From Grimontia celer (GTDB taxonomy: Bacteria; Pseudomonadota; Gammaproteobacteria; Enterobacterales; Vibrionaceae), in the NCBI RefSeq assembly GCF_900055185.1, contig NZ_FIZX01000001.1, positions 1,674,001 to 1,738,000 on the forward strand: a stretch of 64,000 nt of DNA, given 5' to 3'. Position numbers and translations under genes: made by a program. The notes under the pieces are model-generated. The model did not search any database. It saw nothing but the letters and a program-made list of their open reading frames with translations, and was not told where the DNA came from. Of this stretch, positions 1 through 9,227 are shown in pieces (the first letter of the stretch is position 1; every line of letters begins with the position of its first letter).

Positions 1-79
1 CGCGGTAATACGAATTTTTTGTTATCGAGTTGTTACTCATTGTGTCGTTGGAATTTCTATAGCAATAAGGAAATGCGAC

Positions 80-1162
80 ATGAAACCTCTACATTCAAAA
101 ACTGAAAAAGCACTGGCAGCATTTGCATGTATTTGCCTCTCTGCCGTCCTCAGTTTTTCTGCCTTGGCCGCGGAGAAAACCTACCGACTGACATTAGCTG
201 AAACCTGGGGACCTAACTTCCCCATTTTCGGTGATGCCACAAAGAATATGGCTGCCATGGCAGAGAAAATGTCCAATGGACGTCTTAAGATCCGCATCGA
301 CTCATCTAACAAGCACAAATCTCCATTCGGCGTCTTCGACATGGTGAAGTCCGGCCAATATGACATGGGACACTCAGCCTCTTATTACTGGAAAGGCAAA
401 GTGCCAAATACGCTGTTCTTCACCACCATGCCATTCGGTATGGTCGCTTCTGAGCAGTATGGTTGGTTCTATCACGGAGACGGCATGGCACTGATGGAAG
501 AAGTCTATGCCCCACACAATCTTCTTTCTTTCCCAGGCGGTAATACCGGCGTTCAAATGGGTGGCTGGTTCCAAAAGGAAATCAACTCAGTGGATGACTT
601 GGAAGGCCTTAAGATGCGTATTCCCGGCTTTGCTGGTGAAGTATTGGCTGAACTAGGCGCGAGCCCAACAAACATCGCCCCCGGTGAGCTTTATACCGCT
701 CTGGAAAGACGCACCATTGATGCGTTGGAATGGGTAGGCCCAGGGCTGGATTTACGTATGGGCTTTCACAAAATTGCTCCTTACTACTATACAGGCTGGC
801 ATGAGCCCGCGACTGAACTGCAATTTCTCGTCAACAAGCGTACCTGGGAACGCCTGCCTGAAGATCTGCAGGAAATCCTTCGCGTAGCCATGCGCACTGC
901 GGCTTACGACATGTATATCCAAAATGCGCATGCCAGCGCAGAAGCTTGGGAAGAAATGACCGCCGAATATCCAGACATTCAGGTTAAACAGTTCCCTGAT
1001 GATGTGATTAATGCTCTGCGCTCTGCCAACACCAAATTACTGGCGAACTACGCCGACAATGATGCGCAAGCGAAAAAAATCCTCGACTCACAACAGGCTT
1101 ACCTGAACAAAATCCGCCGTTGGACCTCCATTTCTGAGGAAGCTTATCTTCAAGGCCAATAG
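80..1162 (+). CDS. TRAP transporter periplasmic solute-binding protein (DctP family, TakP-like)
   Basis: Extracytoplasmic receptor of a tripartite ATP-independent (TRAP) importer; it binds the substrate in the periplasm and hands it to the DctQM permease encoded just downstream. A Sec signal peptide ends near residue 30 (SALA/AEKTY). The segment around residues 215-260 (WVGPGLDLRMGF, then APYYYTGWHEP) resembles the TakP subgroup known for 2-oxoacids and related monocarboxylates, so an organic acid ligand is likely; the exact ligand cannot be read. AAGGAA lies upstream of the ATG. A terminator-like hairpin separates it from dctQ, which would let the receptor be made in excess over the membrane subunits. 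Confidence 0.93.
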   Translation: MKPLHSKTEKALAAFACICLSAVLSFSALAAEKTYRLTLAETWGPNFPIFGDATKNMAAMAEKMSNGRLKIRIDSSNKHKSPFGVFDMVKSGQYDMGHSASYYWKGKVPNTLFFTTMPFGMVASEQYGWFYHGDGMALMEEVYAPHNLLSFPGGNTGVQMGGWFQKEINSVDDLEGLKMRIPGFAGEVLAELGASPTNIAPGELYTALERRTIDALEWVGPGLDLRMGFHKIAPYYYTGWHEPATELQFLVNKRTWERLPEDLQEILRVAMRTAAYDMYIQNAHASAEAWEEMTAEYPDIQVKQFPDDVINALRSANTKLLANYADNDAQAKKILDSQQAYLNKIRRWTSISEEAYLQGQ

Positions 1163-1181
1163 AAGGCATGAAGTTGTTTTT

Positions 1182-1209
1182 CGCCGGGGTATCCCACCCG
1201 GCGCTTTTT
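1182..1209 (+). terminator. Intercistronic hairpin between TRAP receptor and permease genes
   Basis: CGCCGGG (1182-1188) pairs with CCCGGCG (1197-1203), followed by five T residues. It is placed between the receptor and the small permease, as expected of a partial terminator or an mRNA 3'-end stabiliser. Confidence 0.6.
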
Positions 1210-1225
1210 GGTTCATGGAGTGAAC

Positions 1226-1747
1226 ATGTATACGCTGTTATTACTTGAGCGATCCATTAATAGAATCGCTGATGTGCTGGGCTGGATAGCCAGTACCCTT
1301 TTCCTGTTGCTCGTTATCAACGTGTTTTACAACGTGGTGATGAGGTACGTCTTCAATCAAGTATCGATTGGTTCCCAAGAGCTTGAATGGCATCTGTTTT
1401 CCGCTGTGTTTTTACTGGGTATCCCCTACGCCCTGAAAACGGGAGGACATGTCCGTATTGACGTATTTTACGAACGCTGGCCCCAGAAAATTCAGGCGGT
1501 CATCGATTTGCTTGGTTGCCTTATCTTGCTGTTACCTTTCAGCTTTCTGATCTTTTATTTCGGTCTCGACTTTACCCGAGAGGCCTACCAATTAGGTGAA
1601 GGCAGTGGCGACCCCGGTGGCTTACCGCATCGGTGGGTCATCAAAGGGATGATCCCTGTCTCTTTTCTTTTTCTGTTTTTGATTGGCATATCGAATTCTT
1701 TGAATGCCATTCAACGCTTGATGTCCAACGACCAAATAAAGGAGTAA
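1226..1747 (+). CDS. TRAP transporter small permease (DctQ family)
   Basis: Small four-helix membrane subunit of the TRAP importer, about 173 residues. Hydrophobic segments are visible near residues 17-38, 50-72, 90-115 and 135-155. The start chosen is the ATG at 1226, preceded by GGAG at a normal distance; a TTG at 1208 in the same frame has no ribosome binding site. The stop codon overlaps the AAGGAG that serves the large permease gene, so the two are translationally linked. Confidence 0.9.
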   Translation: MYTLLLLERSINRIADVLGWIASTLFLLLVINVFYNVVMRYVFNQVSIGSQELEWHLFSAVFLLGIPYALKTGGHVRIDVFYERWPQKIQAVIDLLGCLILLLPFSFLIFYFGLDFTREAYQLGEGSGDPGGLPHRWVIKGMIPVSFLFLFLIGISNSLNAIQRLMSNDQIKE

Positions 1748-1751
1748 CACC

Positions 1752-3044
1752 ATGATTGGTATTGTAATGTTCGTGGTTGCTCTCTTTGCGCTGCTACTTG
1801 GCTTTCCTGTCGCCTTCACGTTTGGTGGTATCGCGCTGATATTCGGTATTTGGGCCGAAGGCGTCGAGATGTTTGCCTTCATGCCGTTTCGCATTATGAG
1901 TGTGATGGAAAACACTGTGTTGATGGCAGTGCCCTTATTTGTATTCATGGGGCTGGTGTTGCAAAAAACCCGATTGGCAGAGCAGTTGTTAGAAGCGATG
2001 GCTCGCCTGTTTGGCGGCGTTAGAGGCGGATTGGCCATTTCAACCGTATTGGTTGGCTGTCTGCTGGCGGCCTCCACTGGTGTTGTGGGCGCCTCTGTCG
2101 TGGCAATGGGGCTGATTTCCCTGCCAGTGATGCTGAAGTATCAATATGCAAAGTCACTGGCCTGCGGCACCATTTGCGCGTCAGGTACGCTGGGACAAAT
2201 CATTCCTCCTTCCATCATCCTGATTTTACTCGGTGATGTACTCGGCATTCCCGTAGGCGATCTGTTTCAAGCTGCTGTTTTACCGGGACTGATATTGGTT
2301 GGTGCCTATATCGCTTACATCCTGATTTATGCCTATCTTAATCCACAGGCCGCCAAGGCAATGACACGCCTGCCCGATCAGGACAGAACTGCAGAAATCA
2401 TTGATGCACTGAAAGCCGTCATTCCACCCCTCGCGCTCATCATTGTGGTGTTAGGTTCCATTTTCGCGGGTATAGCAACCCCGACAGAATCTGCCGTTTT
2501 AGGTGGTGTTGGCGCTATCGTTTTGGCATTGGTTTACGGACAGTTTTCAGTCCGCCTGATGTTTGAAAGTGCGGTAGAAACCGTCAAAGTCACCGCGATG
2601 GTATTTGGTATTTTGATTGGCGCGACCGCCTTCTCAATGGCATTTACTTATACAGGTGGCGATTATCTGGTTGAAGAATGGCTGACAGCATTGCCAGGCG
2701 ATAAATGGGGCTTTCTCATCCTGACTATGCTCGTAGTGCTACTGCTGGGCTTTTTCATCGACTTTGTGGAGATCTGCTTCATCATTGTGCCGATATTAGC
2801 GCCAGTCGCTCAACTGATTGGTATTGATATGGTTTGGTTCGCCATCCTGATTGCGATGAATTTACAGTCCTCTTTCTTAACGCCGCCGTTTGGTTTCAGT
2901 CTGTTTTACCTCAAAGGCGTCGCCCCACCCTCTATAACCACTGGAGACATTTACCGGGGTGTTTTGCCATTTATCGCCATTCAGGTTGCGGTGCTGCTCA
3001 GTATTCTGATCTTCCCGGCTTTCTATGGCCTTGGCGGAAACTAA
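1752..3044 (+). CDS. TRAP transporter large permease (DctM family)
   Basis: Large membrane subunit of the TRAP importer, 430 residues, the usual DctM length. It is hydrophobic throughout with about 12 predicted helices and the conserved segments VPLFVFMG near residue 60, GTLGQIIPPSIILI near 145 and LQSSFLTPPFGFSLFYLKGV near 380. It catalyses Na+ or H+ coupled uptake of the ligand delivered by the upstream receptor. Only 4 bp separate it from dctQ. Confidence 0.94.
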   Translation: MIGIVMFVVALFALLLGFPVAFTFGGIALIFGIWAEGVEMFAFMPFRIMSVMENTVLMAVPLFVFMGLVLQKTRLAEQLLEAMARLFGGVRGGLAISTVLVGCLLAASTGVVGASVVAMGLISLPVMLKYQYAKSLACGTICASGTLGQIIPPSIILILLGDVLGIPVGDLFQAAVLPGLILVGAYIAYILIYAYLNPQAAKAMTRLPDQDRTAEIIDALKAVIPPLALIIVVLGSIFAGIATPTESAVLGGVGAIVLALVYGQFSVRLMFESAVETVKVTAMVFGILIGATAFSMAFTYTGGDYLVEEWLTALPGDKWGFLILTMLVVLLLGFFIDFVEICFIIVPILAPVAQLIGIDMVWFAILIAMNLQSSFLTPPFGFSLFYLKGVAPPSITTGDIYRGVLPFIAIQVAVLLSILIFPAFYGLGGN

Positions 3045-3121
3045 CCTAAGACCATTTTCGGCAAAAACGCGTTAAGCGATTAATATTACAAAGACCTTTG
3101 CATTTTAAAGGAGAGAGGGAC

Positions 3122-4498
3122 ATGTCACTTAAATTGAAGATCATTTTGATGACAGTGATCCCTCTCGTAGTTATCAGCTACGTCATCGGCTGGATAACCA
3201 TTAACCAGTCCCAATCCCTCGGCGTAAAGGAAATCTCTACCTTCCGGGAGAGTATGCTCACGACCAAAGAGCAAGCACTGGAAGACTACGTTCACCTTGC
3301 TATCCAGAGCATCGATTACCTGTACGATGACACATCAAGAAACGAGTCAGAGCTTAAAAGCCAAGCCCTAGAAGTACTCCGTCAGCTTCGCTACGGCAAT
3401 GATGGCTATTTCTTTGTTTATGATGAAGCGGGCTTTAACCTCGCTCACCCCATCATGCCAGAGCTGGAAGGCCAGAATCTTATCAATCTAAAAGACTCTA
3501 ATGGCAATTTTCTGATCCAGAATCTGCTTGCTTCAGCCAAGGCGGGCGGTGGCTTTCATCAATATTTATGGCATAAACCCTCTACCAATGAAGTCGTCCC
3601 CAAACTGAGCTATGCCATATGGCTACCCAAGTGGAAATGGATGGTAGGTACTGGGCTTTACATTGAAGATATTGGCGAGCAGATCGAAGAGGTCAAACAG
3701 GATGTTCAAACCAGCATTAATCATACCTATATCGCCATATTGGTTATTCTGGTTTCCAGTGTGCTCATCATGGTGGTGATTGCGTTGGCAGTGAATTTAC
3801 ACGAGCACCGGATCGCTGATGAAAGGCTACGTGAGTTGGCGTTTCGCAACGTAATGCTGCAAGAAGAAGAGAAAAAGTACATTTCCCGTGAACTACATGA
3901 CTGTGTGAACCAGTTACTGGTCTCCGCAAAATGCCATATTGAGTTGCTGTCAAAAGAGCTATGCCAGAACGGAAATACCACTACCGGAGAACACCTTCAG
4001 AAAGGCGAAACCTCTCTGGTAAAAGCGATTAAAGAAGTACGTAACATTTCGCGTAACCTTCGTCCTTCCGCGTTAGACGATATTGGCCTTAACGCTGCGC
4101 TTGAATTGCTAGCATCAGACTTTGCCACTTCACAGAACATTCAAATCGACACCCATTTGGATGATTTTGATGACAAACTGCTTCCGGAAGTCACCACCAC
4201 CTTGTACCGGGTGGTGCAGGAGTCCTTGGTGAATATTGAAAAGCACAGCCAATGCAGAAACGTCGACATAATCTTGTCAAAGTTAGGGGAAAGATTGCAG
4301 TTAATCATTCGCGATGATGGCAAAGGCTTTAACGTTTCCGAAGCGCTCAAAGGTCGGGGGATCGGGCTAAGAAATATGCGGGAGCGCATCGAATTTATCG
4401 GTGGTGACTTTGAAATCAGTGCAGAGAAAGAACGGGGAACGGAAGTGAGTATTCTGTTGGAACTCAGCACCATAATCATGGAGAGAAATCATGGATGA
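3122..4498 (+). CDS. Cache-domain sensor histidine kinase (NarL-pair type)
   Basis: Membrane sensor kinase of about 458 residues. An N-terminal helix (residues ~5-25) is followed by a periplasmic single Cache domain (YGNDGYFFVYDEAGFNLAHP, then WKWMVGTGLYIEDI), a second helix near residues 200-225, a HisKA_3 dimerisation domain with the phosphoacceptor in RELHDCVNQ, and an HATPase domain (N box VVQESLVNIEKH, G boxes DDGKGF and GRGIGLRNMRERI). Cache domains often sense small carboxylates, which fits the TRAP genes beside it. The ATG at 3122 has AGGAGAG upstream; an in-frame TTG at 3098 does not. The stop overlaps the regulator start by 8 bp. Confidence 0.93.
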   Translation: MSLKLKIILMTVIPLVVISYVIGWITINQSQSLGVKEISTFRESMLTTKEQALEDYVHLAIQSIDYLYDDTSRNESELKSQALEVLRQLRYGNDGYFFVYDEAGFNLAHPIMPELEGQNLINLKDSNGNFLIQNLLASAKAGGGFHQYLWHKPSTNEVVPKLSYAIWLPKWKWMVGTGLYIEDIGEQIEEVKQDVQTSINHTYIAILVILVSSVLIMVVIALAVNLHEHRIADERLRELAFRNVMLQEEEKKYISRELHDCVNQLLVSAKCHIELLSKELCQNGNTTTGEHLQKGETSLVKAIKEVRNISRNLRPSALDDIGLNAALELLASDFATSQNIQIDTHLDDFDDKLLPEVTTTLYRVVQESLVNIEKHSQCRNVDIILSKLGERLQLIIRDDGKGFNVSEALKGRGIGLRNMRERIEFIGGDFEISAEKERGTEVSILLELSTIIMERNHG

Positions 4499-5129
4499 CA
4501 TTCGTGTATTGCTGGTCGATGATCACCGTGCCGTTCTGGAAGGGTTTGTTGCCCGCATCGAAAATGAACCTGGCGTTGCTGTCGCAGGTACAGCGGTAAA
4601 CGGTGTAGAGGCGCTTGAGAAAGCCAAAATTTTAAAACCTGACGTGGTATTGATGGATATCAGTATGCCAGTGCTCAACGGTATCGAAACCACCAAACTG
4701 TTCAGTCAAAACCACCCCGAGACCAAAATACTCATTTTGACCATGCATGATAACCGTGAGTACATTCAGAAAGTGATGGAGTCCGGCGCTTCTGGCTACA
4801 TCCTCAAAGATGTCTCGCTGGAAGAAATGATCAATGCGATTAAAACCGTTAATGACGGTGCCAGTTACTTTTGCCAAAGCTCTAGTAAGGCGCTTTTTGA
4901 TATGGTCAAAGAGTCCCGAAAATCCGAGAACAAAAAGAACATACTCAGCCAACGCGAAACAACCGTGCTTGCTCTTGTTGCAAAGGGCTTGAGCAGCAAG
5001 AAAATCGCACAGCAATTAGATATCAGTGTGCGCACCGTGGAAACCCATCGCCAGAACATCAAGCATAAGCTGAATGTCTCCTCTACCGCTGAAATGGTCG
5101 ACTATGCGCTAAGGAACAAGCTTACTTAG
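4491..5129 (+). CDS. Response regulator, NarL/FixJ family
   Basis: Cognate regulator of the overlapping sensor kinase, 212 residues. The receiver domain has DDHR near residue 10 and the phosphoacceptor aspartate in VLMDISMP near residue 53, with a conserved lysine in GYILKD. The C-terminal LuxR-type helix-turn-helix is LSQRETTVLALVAKGLSSKK followed by ISVRTVETHRQNI. It probably controls the TRAP transporter and the two acyl-CoA genes on either side; this is inferred from position only. Confidence 0.93.
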   Translation: MDDIRVLLVDDHRAVLEGFVARIENEPGVAVAGTAVNGVEALEKAKILKPDVVLMDISMPVLNGIETTKLFSQNHPETKILILTMHDNREYIQKVMESGASGYILKDVSLEEMINAIKTVNDGASYFCQSSSKALFDMVKESRKSENKKNILSQRETTVLALVAKGLSSKKIAQQLDISVRTVETHRQNIKHKLNVSSTAEMVDYALRNKLT

Positions 5130-5277
5130 TCACCCAACTCTCTTTGTTGTCGGCTCTTATCAACGCTATGCGTCTTTCAATATTGAGTTTCCGACAAGTC
5201 TTACTTCTAACCTTTCATCGCCTGACGTTGTGTTCTGTACTGACCTTTTAGCTAATAGCCAAGGATAGGAACCACCA

Positions 5278-6072
5278 ATGACAGCGCAGATAGAAAAAGA
5301 GCTCAGTAGCAATGGCGTATTGCGATTAACCTTGAATAACCCCCAGCGGCGCAACGCTCTCTCACAGGCTATGATTGGAGCGCTTCACCAGGCCATCACT
5401 GACGCTTCTATTTCATCCGATGTCAAAGTGGTTGTTCTATCTGGTAATGGCCCTGCATTCAGCGCTGGACATGATCTCAAAGAGATCACTGCTGCCAGGA
5501 GTAATGACGACAAAGGGCGTGCCTTTTTTACCTCTCTCATGAGTCAATGTGCAGCGATGATGACTGCCATTGTGAACTGCCCTAAACCTGTGATCGCAGA
5601 AATCGACGGCATTGCCACCGCAGCGGGTTGTCAGTTGGTGGCCAGTTGTGACCTCGCTTATGCCTCTGACACGTCTCGTTTTGCCACACCGGGCGTGAAT
5701 ATTGGTCTTTTTTGTTCCACCCCGATGGTTGCTCTTTCCAGAAACGTATCGAGCAAGCATGCGATGGAAATGCTGCTCACCGGAGACATGCTTTCTGCCG
5801 CTGATGCAGAGCGAATGGGGCTGATTAACCGCGTTACTGAAAGCACTTCCTTAAAGGCACTGACACAAGAAGTGGCAGATAAGATCGCAGCAAAATCTTC
5901 TCTGACACTGGCTATCGGAAAAGAAGCGTTTTACCGCCAGCAGGAAATGAATCTACCTAAAGCTTATGCCTACACCAGCGAGGTCATGGTAAACAATATG
6001 CTGACGGAAGACGGCGAAGAAGGGATTAGCGCCTTCGTTGAAAAACGCCCTCCTGTCTGGCGAAATCAGTGA
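5278..6072 (+). CDS. Enoyl-CoA hydratase/isomerase family protein
   Basis: Crotonase-fold protein of 264 residues. The oxyanion-hole segments are SAGHDLKEI near residue 62 and the IDGIATAAGCQLVASCDLAYAS region near residue 105; the classic first glutamate position of hydratases is not obvious there, so isomerase, hydrolase or other crotonase activity is possible. It sits 9 bp before an acyl-CoA synthetase gene, so the pair most likely activates and processes a carboxylic acid imported by the upstream TRAP system. The substrate is not identifiable from sequence. Confidence 0.88.
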   Translation: MTAQIEKELSSNGVLRLTLNNPQRRNALSQAMIGALHQAITDASISSDVKVVVLSGNGPAFSAGHDLKEITAARSNDDKGRAFFTSLMSQCAAMMTAIVNCPKPVIAEIDGIATAAGCQLVASCDLAYASDTSRFATPGVNIGLFCSTPMVALSRNVSSKHAMEMLLTGDMLSAADAERMGLINRVTESTSLKALTQEVADKIAAKSSLTLAIGKEAFYRQQEMNLPKAYAYTSEVMVNNMLTEDGEEGISAFVEKRPPVWRNQ

Positions 6073-6081
6073 GGTTCAGCG

Positions 6082-7713
6082 ATGTCGAATTTTTATAACA
6101 TTGGACTGGACCGAAACCCTGCAAACTACCAACCACTGACGCCCCTTGGCTTTCTCGAGCGCACAGCATCAAACTACCCAGACTCGGTTGCCATTGTTCA
6201 TGGTGACATGAAAATCACGTATCAAACTTTCTATGACCGAAGCCGCCAGTTGGCGTCGCAACTGGCCAATCTCGGCCTTGGTCGGGGTGACACAGTATCT
6301 GCTATGTTAGCCAACACGCCTGCCATGCTGGAGTGCCATTATGGCGTGCCTATGGCTGGCTCAGTTTTACATTCCATCAATACCCGCTTGGAAGCTGCCA
6401 CCATCGCCTATCAACTTGATCATGCTGAGGCCAAAGTGCTGATCGTTGATCAGGAGTTTTTACCGGTTGCAGAGGGTGCGCTCCAACTGGCAGAGCGTTC
6501 GCCAATCGTCATTGTTTACTGTGACCCTGTATGGGTTGAAGAGACCAAAGAAACTGCCAATACAACCTATCAAGACTACGAAGCCTTTCTCAGTCAGGGC
6601 GACAAGTCCTTTCGCTGGTTGATGCCAGAAGATGAATGGGATGCCATTTCCATCAACTACACGTCCGGCACAACGGGCAACCCAAAGGGTGTGGTGTGTC
6701 ATCACCGTGGTGCTTACCTTCTGGCTCTAGGAAATGTGTTCACTGCAGATATGCCAAAGTATTCGACCTATCTCTGGACACTTCCGATGTTTCACTGCAA
6801 TGGCTGGTGCTTCCCGTGGACGATATCAGCTATCTGCGGCACACACGTTTGTCTGAGGCTGGTTCGCGCAGAGCCAATATGGCATGCATTAACCGAGCAT
6901 AAGGTCACTCATCTTTGTGGCGCGCCGATAGTCATGGATATTATTTTATCTGAGCAAACCCAGCGGCTCGCTCATAAAGTGGCGTTTTTCACCGCTGCCG
7001 CGCCCCCACCAGAGAGCACACTCGCGAAGATGCAGCAGGCAGGTTTTGAAGTCACCCACCTTTACGGCTTGGCAGAAGTGTATGGCCCTGCTGTCGTGAA
7101 TGAATGGCATGATGAGTGGGATGAACTTCCTATTCAGGAGCAAGCCAAACTCAAAGCACGACAAGGGGTTCGATATCTACCGCTCGAAGCCTTGGATGTA
7201 ATGAATCCAGAGACCATGGAGCCCGTCCCAGCAGACGGAAAGACCATAGGTGAAGTCATGTTCCGTGGCAATGTGGTGATGAAGGGATACTTCAAAAACC
7301 TGACCGCCACTGAGTCTGCATTTGCGGGGGGCTGGTTCCACTCCGGTGACTTAGCGGTGAAATACCCCGATGGATACATTCAGCTTAAAGACCGCTCAAA
7401 AGACATCATTATCTCGGGCGGAGAAAACATCTCATCCTTTGAGATTGAAGATGTCCTCTATAAACATCCAGCCATTGCCGTAGCTGCCGTCGTTGCCTGC
7501 CCGCATGAAAAATGGGGCGAAGTACCTTTTGCATTCGTAGAGTGCTGTGAAAGTCAAACCGTTTCCGAGCAAGAGTTAAAAGCTTGGTGCAGCGACCACA
7601 TGGCAGGCTTCAAAGTCCCCAAGCATTTTGCTTTTACCACCATTCCCAGAACACCCACGGGGAAGATCCAGAAGTTCCAGTTGAGAGAGCAAGTGAAGTC
7701 AGGAAAAGCTTAG
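6082..7713 (+). CDS. Acyl-CoA synthetase (AMP-forming), DmdB-like subgroup
   Basis: ATP-dependent acid:CoA ligase of 543 residues. The AMP-binding signature is YTSGTTGNPKGVVCHHRG near residue 192; further core motifs are YGLAEVYGP, FHSGDLAVKYPDGYIQLKDR and the C-terminal hinge and catalytic lysine in PRTPTGKIQKFQLR. Its overall character is that of the medium/short-chain group that includes methylmercaptopropionate-CoA ligases, but a DMSP-pathway role is not claimed because no other dmd gene is present. Likely cotranscribed with the crotonase gene. Confidence 0.9.
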   Translation: MSNFYNIGLDRNPANYQPLTPLGFLERTASNYPDSVAIVHGDMKITYQTFYDRSRQLASQLANLGLGRGDTVSAMLANTPAMLECHYGVPMAGSVLHSINTRLEAATIAYQLDHAEAKVLIVDQEFLPVAEGALQLAERSPIVIVYCDPVWVEETKETANTTYQDYEAFLSQGDKSFRWLMPEDEWDAISINYTSGTTGNPKGVVCHHRGAYLLALGNVFTADMPKYSTYLWTLPMFHCNGWCFPWTISAICGTHVCLRLVRAEPIWHALTEHKVTHLCGAPIVMDIILSEQTQRLAHKVAFFTAAAPPPESTLAKMQQAGFEVTHLYGLAEVYGPAVVNEWHDEWDELPIQEQAKLKARQGVRYLPLEALDVMNPETMEPVPADGKTIGEVMFRGNVVMKGYFKNLTATESAFAGGWFHSGDLAVKYPDGYIQLKDRSKDIIISGGENISSFEIEDVLYKHPAIAVAAVVACPHEKWGEVPFAFVECCESQTVSEQELKAWCSDHMAGFKVPKHFAFTTIPRTPTGKIQKFQLREQVKSGKA

Positions 7714-7734
7714 ATAGATTTAGCGTAAATCTAT
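7714..7734. promoter_or_regulatory. Perfect 9-bp inverted repeat after the acyl-CoA synthetase gene
   Basis: ATAGATTTA (7714-7722) and TAAATCTAT (7726-7734) flank a 3-base spacer. There is no T tract, so it is not a standard terminator; it could be an RNA 3'-end stabiliser or a protein site. Role unknown. Confidence 0.35.
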
Positions 7735-7882
7735 ATAAGTTCATTATCCAAGCAATGAGAAGAAAGCGCTTTCAAAATCTCATTTGCGAGTCAGATTATG
7801 AAAAGGGCTGCTGGTATTGTTAATGAAATGTAGCCAGAAGGCTTTGTGATATTGGGATCAATTGGCAGGCAAAGGAATGACC

Positions 7883-8479
7883 ATGAAACTTCTTAACACT
7901 TCTCTCTTGCTGCTGGCAGTGACATCTGCACCAGCGTTAGCGAACGACAATGACTTGTACTTTGGGTTGGAGTACTTAGCGACTGAAGCAACATCTGAAG
8001 GCCAAGGTAGTACTAGTACTTTGGACCGTGAAGGCGGTTTTGCCATCAGCATGGGCTACATGTATGGCATTTCTGACAACTTTGATTTGGGCTTTGAAGC
8101 GACTATTTCAGACTACGGTACAAGCAACTTTCAAACTAATGGCAATGTTGCTTCTAACGAGTATGGCGTATCCTCAATCTCTGTTAGCCTCAAGCCCACG
8201 TACTATATTGCTGACTCCGGTTTTTCTGTAACAGGTGTATTGGGTTACGGATCGTTCAGTTATGACTGGGAACAAACTGCAACTGGCACAAGTACAACCG
8301 TAACATCTACTGATAGCGAGTTTGGTTATATCTACGGCGTAGAAGCTAACTATGATTTTAACGACAACGTTGCGGCAACAATCGGCTATAAACTTGCTGA
8401 GATAGATTACGGTCCTACACCTCTGGATTACGACTTAGAACTAGAAACTCTAAATTTAGGCGTGAAATTCCGCTTCTAA
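7883..8479 (+). CDS. Small outer-membrane beta-barrel protein
   Basis: About 198 residues with a Sec signal peptide (MKLLNTSLLLLAVTSAPALA/ND). The mature protein has alternating hydrophobic/polar strands, many Tyr and Gly residues, and ends in LNLGVKFRF, the C-terminal aromatic signature of outer-membrane barrels recognised by the BAM complex. Eight strands are plausible for this length, as in the OmpA-like/porin-family barrels. The start at 7883 is chosen because AAAGGA precedes it; the in-frame TTG at 7862 and ATG at 7877 are worse placed. Specific function unknown. Confidence 0.82.
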   Translation: MKLLNTSLLLLAVTSAPALANDNDLYFGLEYLATEATSEGQGSTSTLDREGGFAISMGYMYGISDNFDLGFEATISDYGTSNFQTNGNVASNEYGVSSISVSLKPTYYIADSGFSVTGVLGYGSFSYDWEQTATGTSTTVTSTDSEFGYIYGVEANYDFNDNVAATIGYKLAEIDYGPTPLDYDLELETLNLGVKFRF

Positions 8480-8489
8480 TCACCCATTG

Positions 8490-8513
8490 AAAAAGCCGCA
8501 ATTGCGGCTTTTT
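8490..8513. terminator. Bidirectional terminator between barrel gene and tetR
   Basis: AAAAAGCCGCA directly abuts its complement TGCGGCTTTTT, giving a stem with A and T tracts on both sides. It serves the barrel gene on the plus strand and the convergent TetR gene on the minus strand. Confidence 0.85.
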
Positions 8514-8515
8514 CT

Positions 8516-9127
8516 TTACGCTGGTTTATCAAAAACTGAAAACGCCATCTTCAATACCGTTCTCACTTTCTCTGCATCTTCCCCACGTGCCCGTTGCGCC
8601 AAGGCGGCCGTTATTTGCGCATCGACGTAATCCGCTACAAACCTGTTTGACATGGTTTCAGGTATTTCACCGCTTTCTTTTGCCTTCTGCGCCCAGCTTT
8701 CGATGAAGACCATAAATTGATAATGAATTTCAGCTAACGCACTCTGTGTTTTGTCCCCCAGCGACGGTTGAGCATCCCGCATTTTCACCATCAGGCAGCC
8801 ATCCGGTAATTCTTTCCGTTCATTGCAGACGAAATTCACCAACTCAGCCAACACCGCGCTGAATGATCTTTGGCTTTCTAGTGACGCAATCAAAGGGGAA
8901 AAGGTTTGCTCAATATAAGCTGCCAGTGCTGCCTCCATTAATCCGTCTTCATTACCAAATTCCCTGTAAAGACCAGGTTTGGAGACCTCTGCCAGTTTGC
9001 AGATTTCGTTGATGGAAACACCACGGGTACCTTCCTGCCAATACGCTTTCATTGCCACTTCCAGGATACGTTCCCGATTGATGGTCTTTGGTCGCCCTCT
9101 GGCAGCTTTGACTTTTTCTTGAATCAT
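8516..9127 (-). CDS. TetR/AcrR family transcriptional regulator
   Basis: Repressor of 203 residues. The N-terminal helix-turn-helix covers about residues 18-60 (RERILEVAMKAYWQEG, then SINEICKLAEVSKPGLYREFGNE); the rest is an all-helical ligand-binding domain with a single Cys in DGCLMVKMRDAQ. It is divergent from the NAD(P)-dependent reductase gene at 9228, and two related inverted-repeat sites lie in the 100-bp gap, so it most likely represses itself and the reductase. The inducer is unknown. Confidence 0.9.
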   Translation of the reverse strand: MIQEKVKAARGRPKTINRERILEVAMKAYWQEGTRGVSINEICKLAEVSKPGLYREFGNEDGLMEAALAAYIEQTFSPLIASLESQRSFSAVLAELVNFVCNERKELPDGCLMVKMRDAQPSLGDKTQSALAEIHYQFMVFIESWAQKAKESGEIPETMSNRFVADYVDAQITAALAQRARGEDAEKVRTVLKMAFSVFDKPA

Positions 9128-9134
9128 ATTTTAG

Positions 9135-9146
9135 TACCAACTGGTA
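9135..9146. promoter_or_regulatory. Candidate TetR operator 1
   Basis: TACCAACTGGTA is a 5+2+5 inverted repeat (TACCA/TGGTA) located 8 bp upstream of the tetR start codon, where binding would block tetR expression. The flank TTTTA is also present at the second site. Confidence 0.55.
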
Positions 9147-9183
9147 TTTTATTGTTGACAGTATGTTCTAATTCGCATTAATG

Positions 9184-9195
9184 TACCACCCAGTA
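9184..9195. promoter_or_regulatory. Candidate TetR operator 2
   Basis: TACCACCCAGTA matches operator 1 at 9 of 12 positions and is followed by the same TTTTA; the sites start 49 bp apart. It lies about 30 bp upstream of the reductase start codon. Confidence 0.45.
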
Positions 9196-9227
9196 TTTTA
9201 ATAAACAATTCAAAAAGGACATCTACC

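Noticed and set aside
6082-7713. Assignment of the acyl-CoA synthetase to DMSP catabolism (dmdB)
   Set aside because: General resemblance only; no dmdA, dmdC or dmdD gene is present nearby, so no gene symbol was given.
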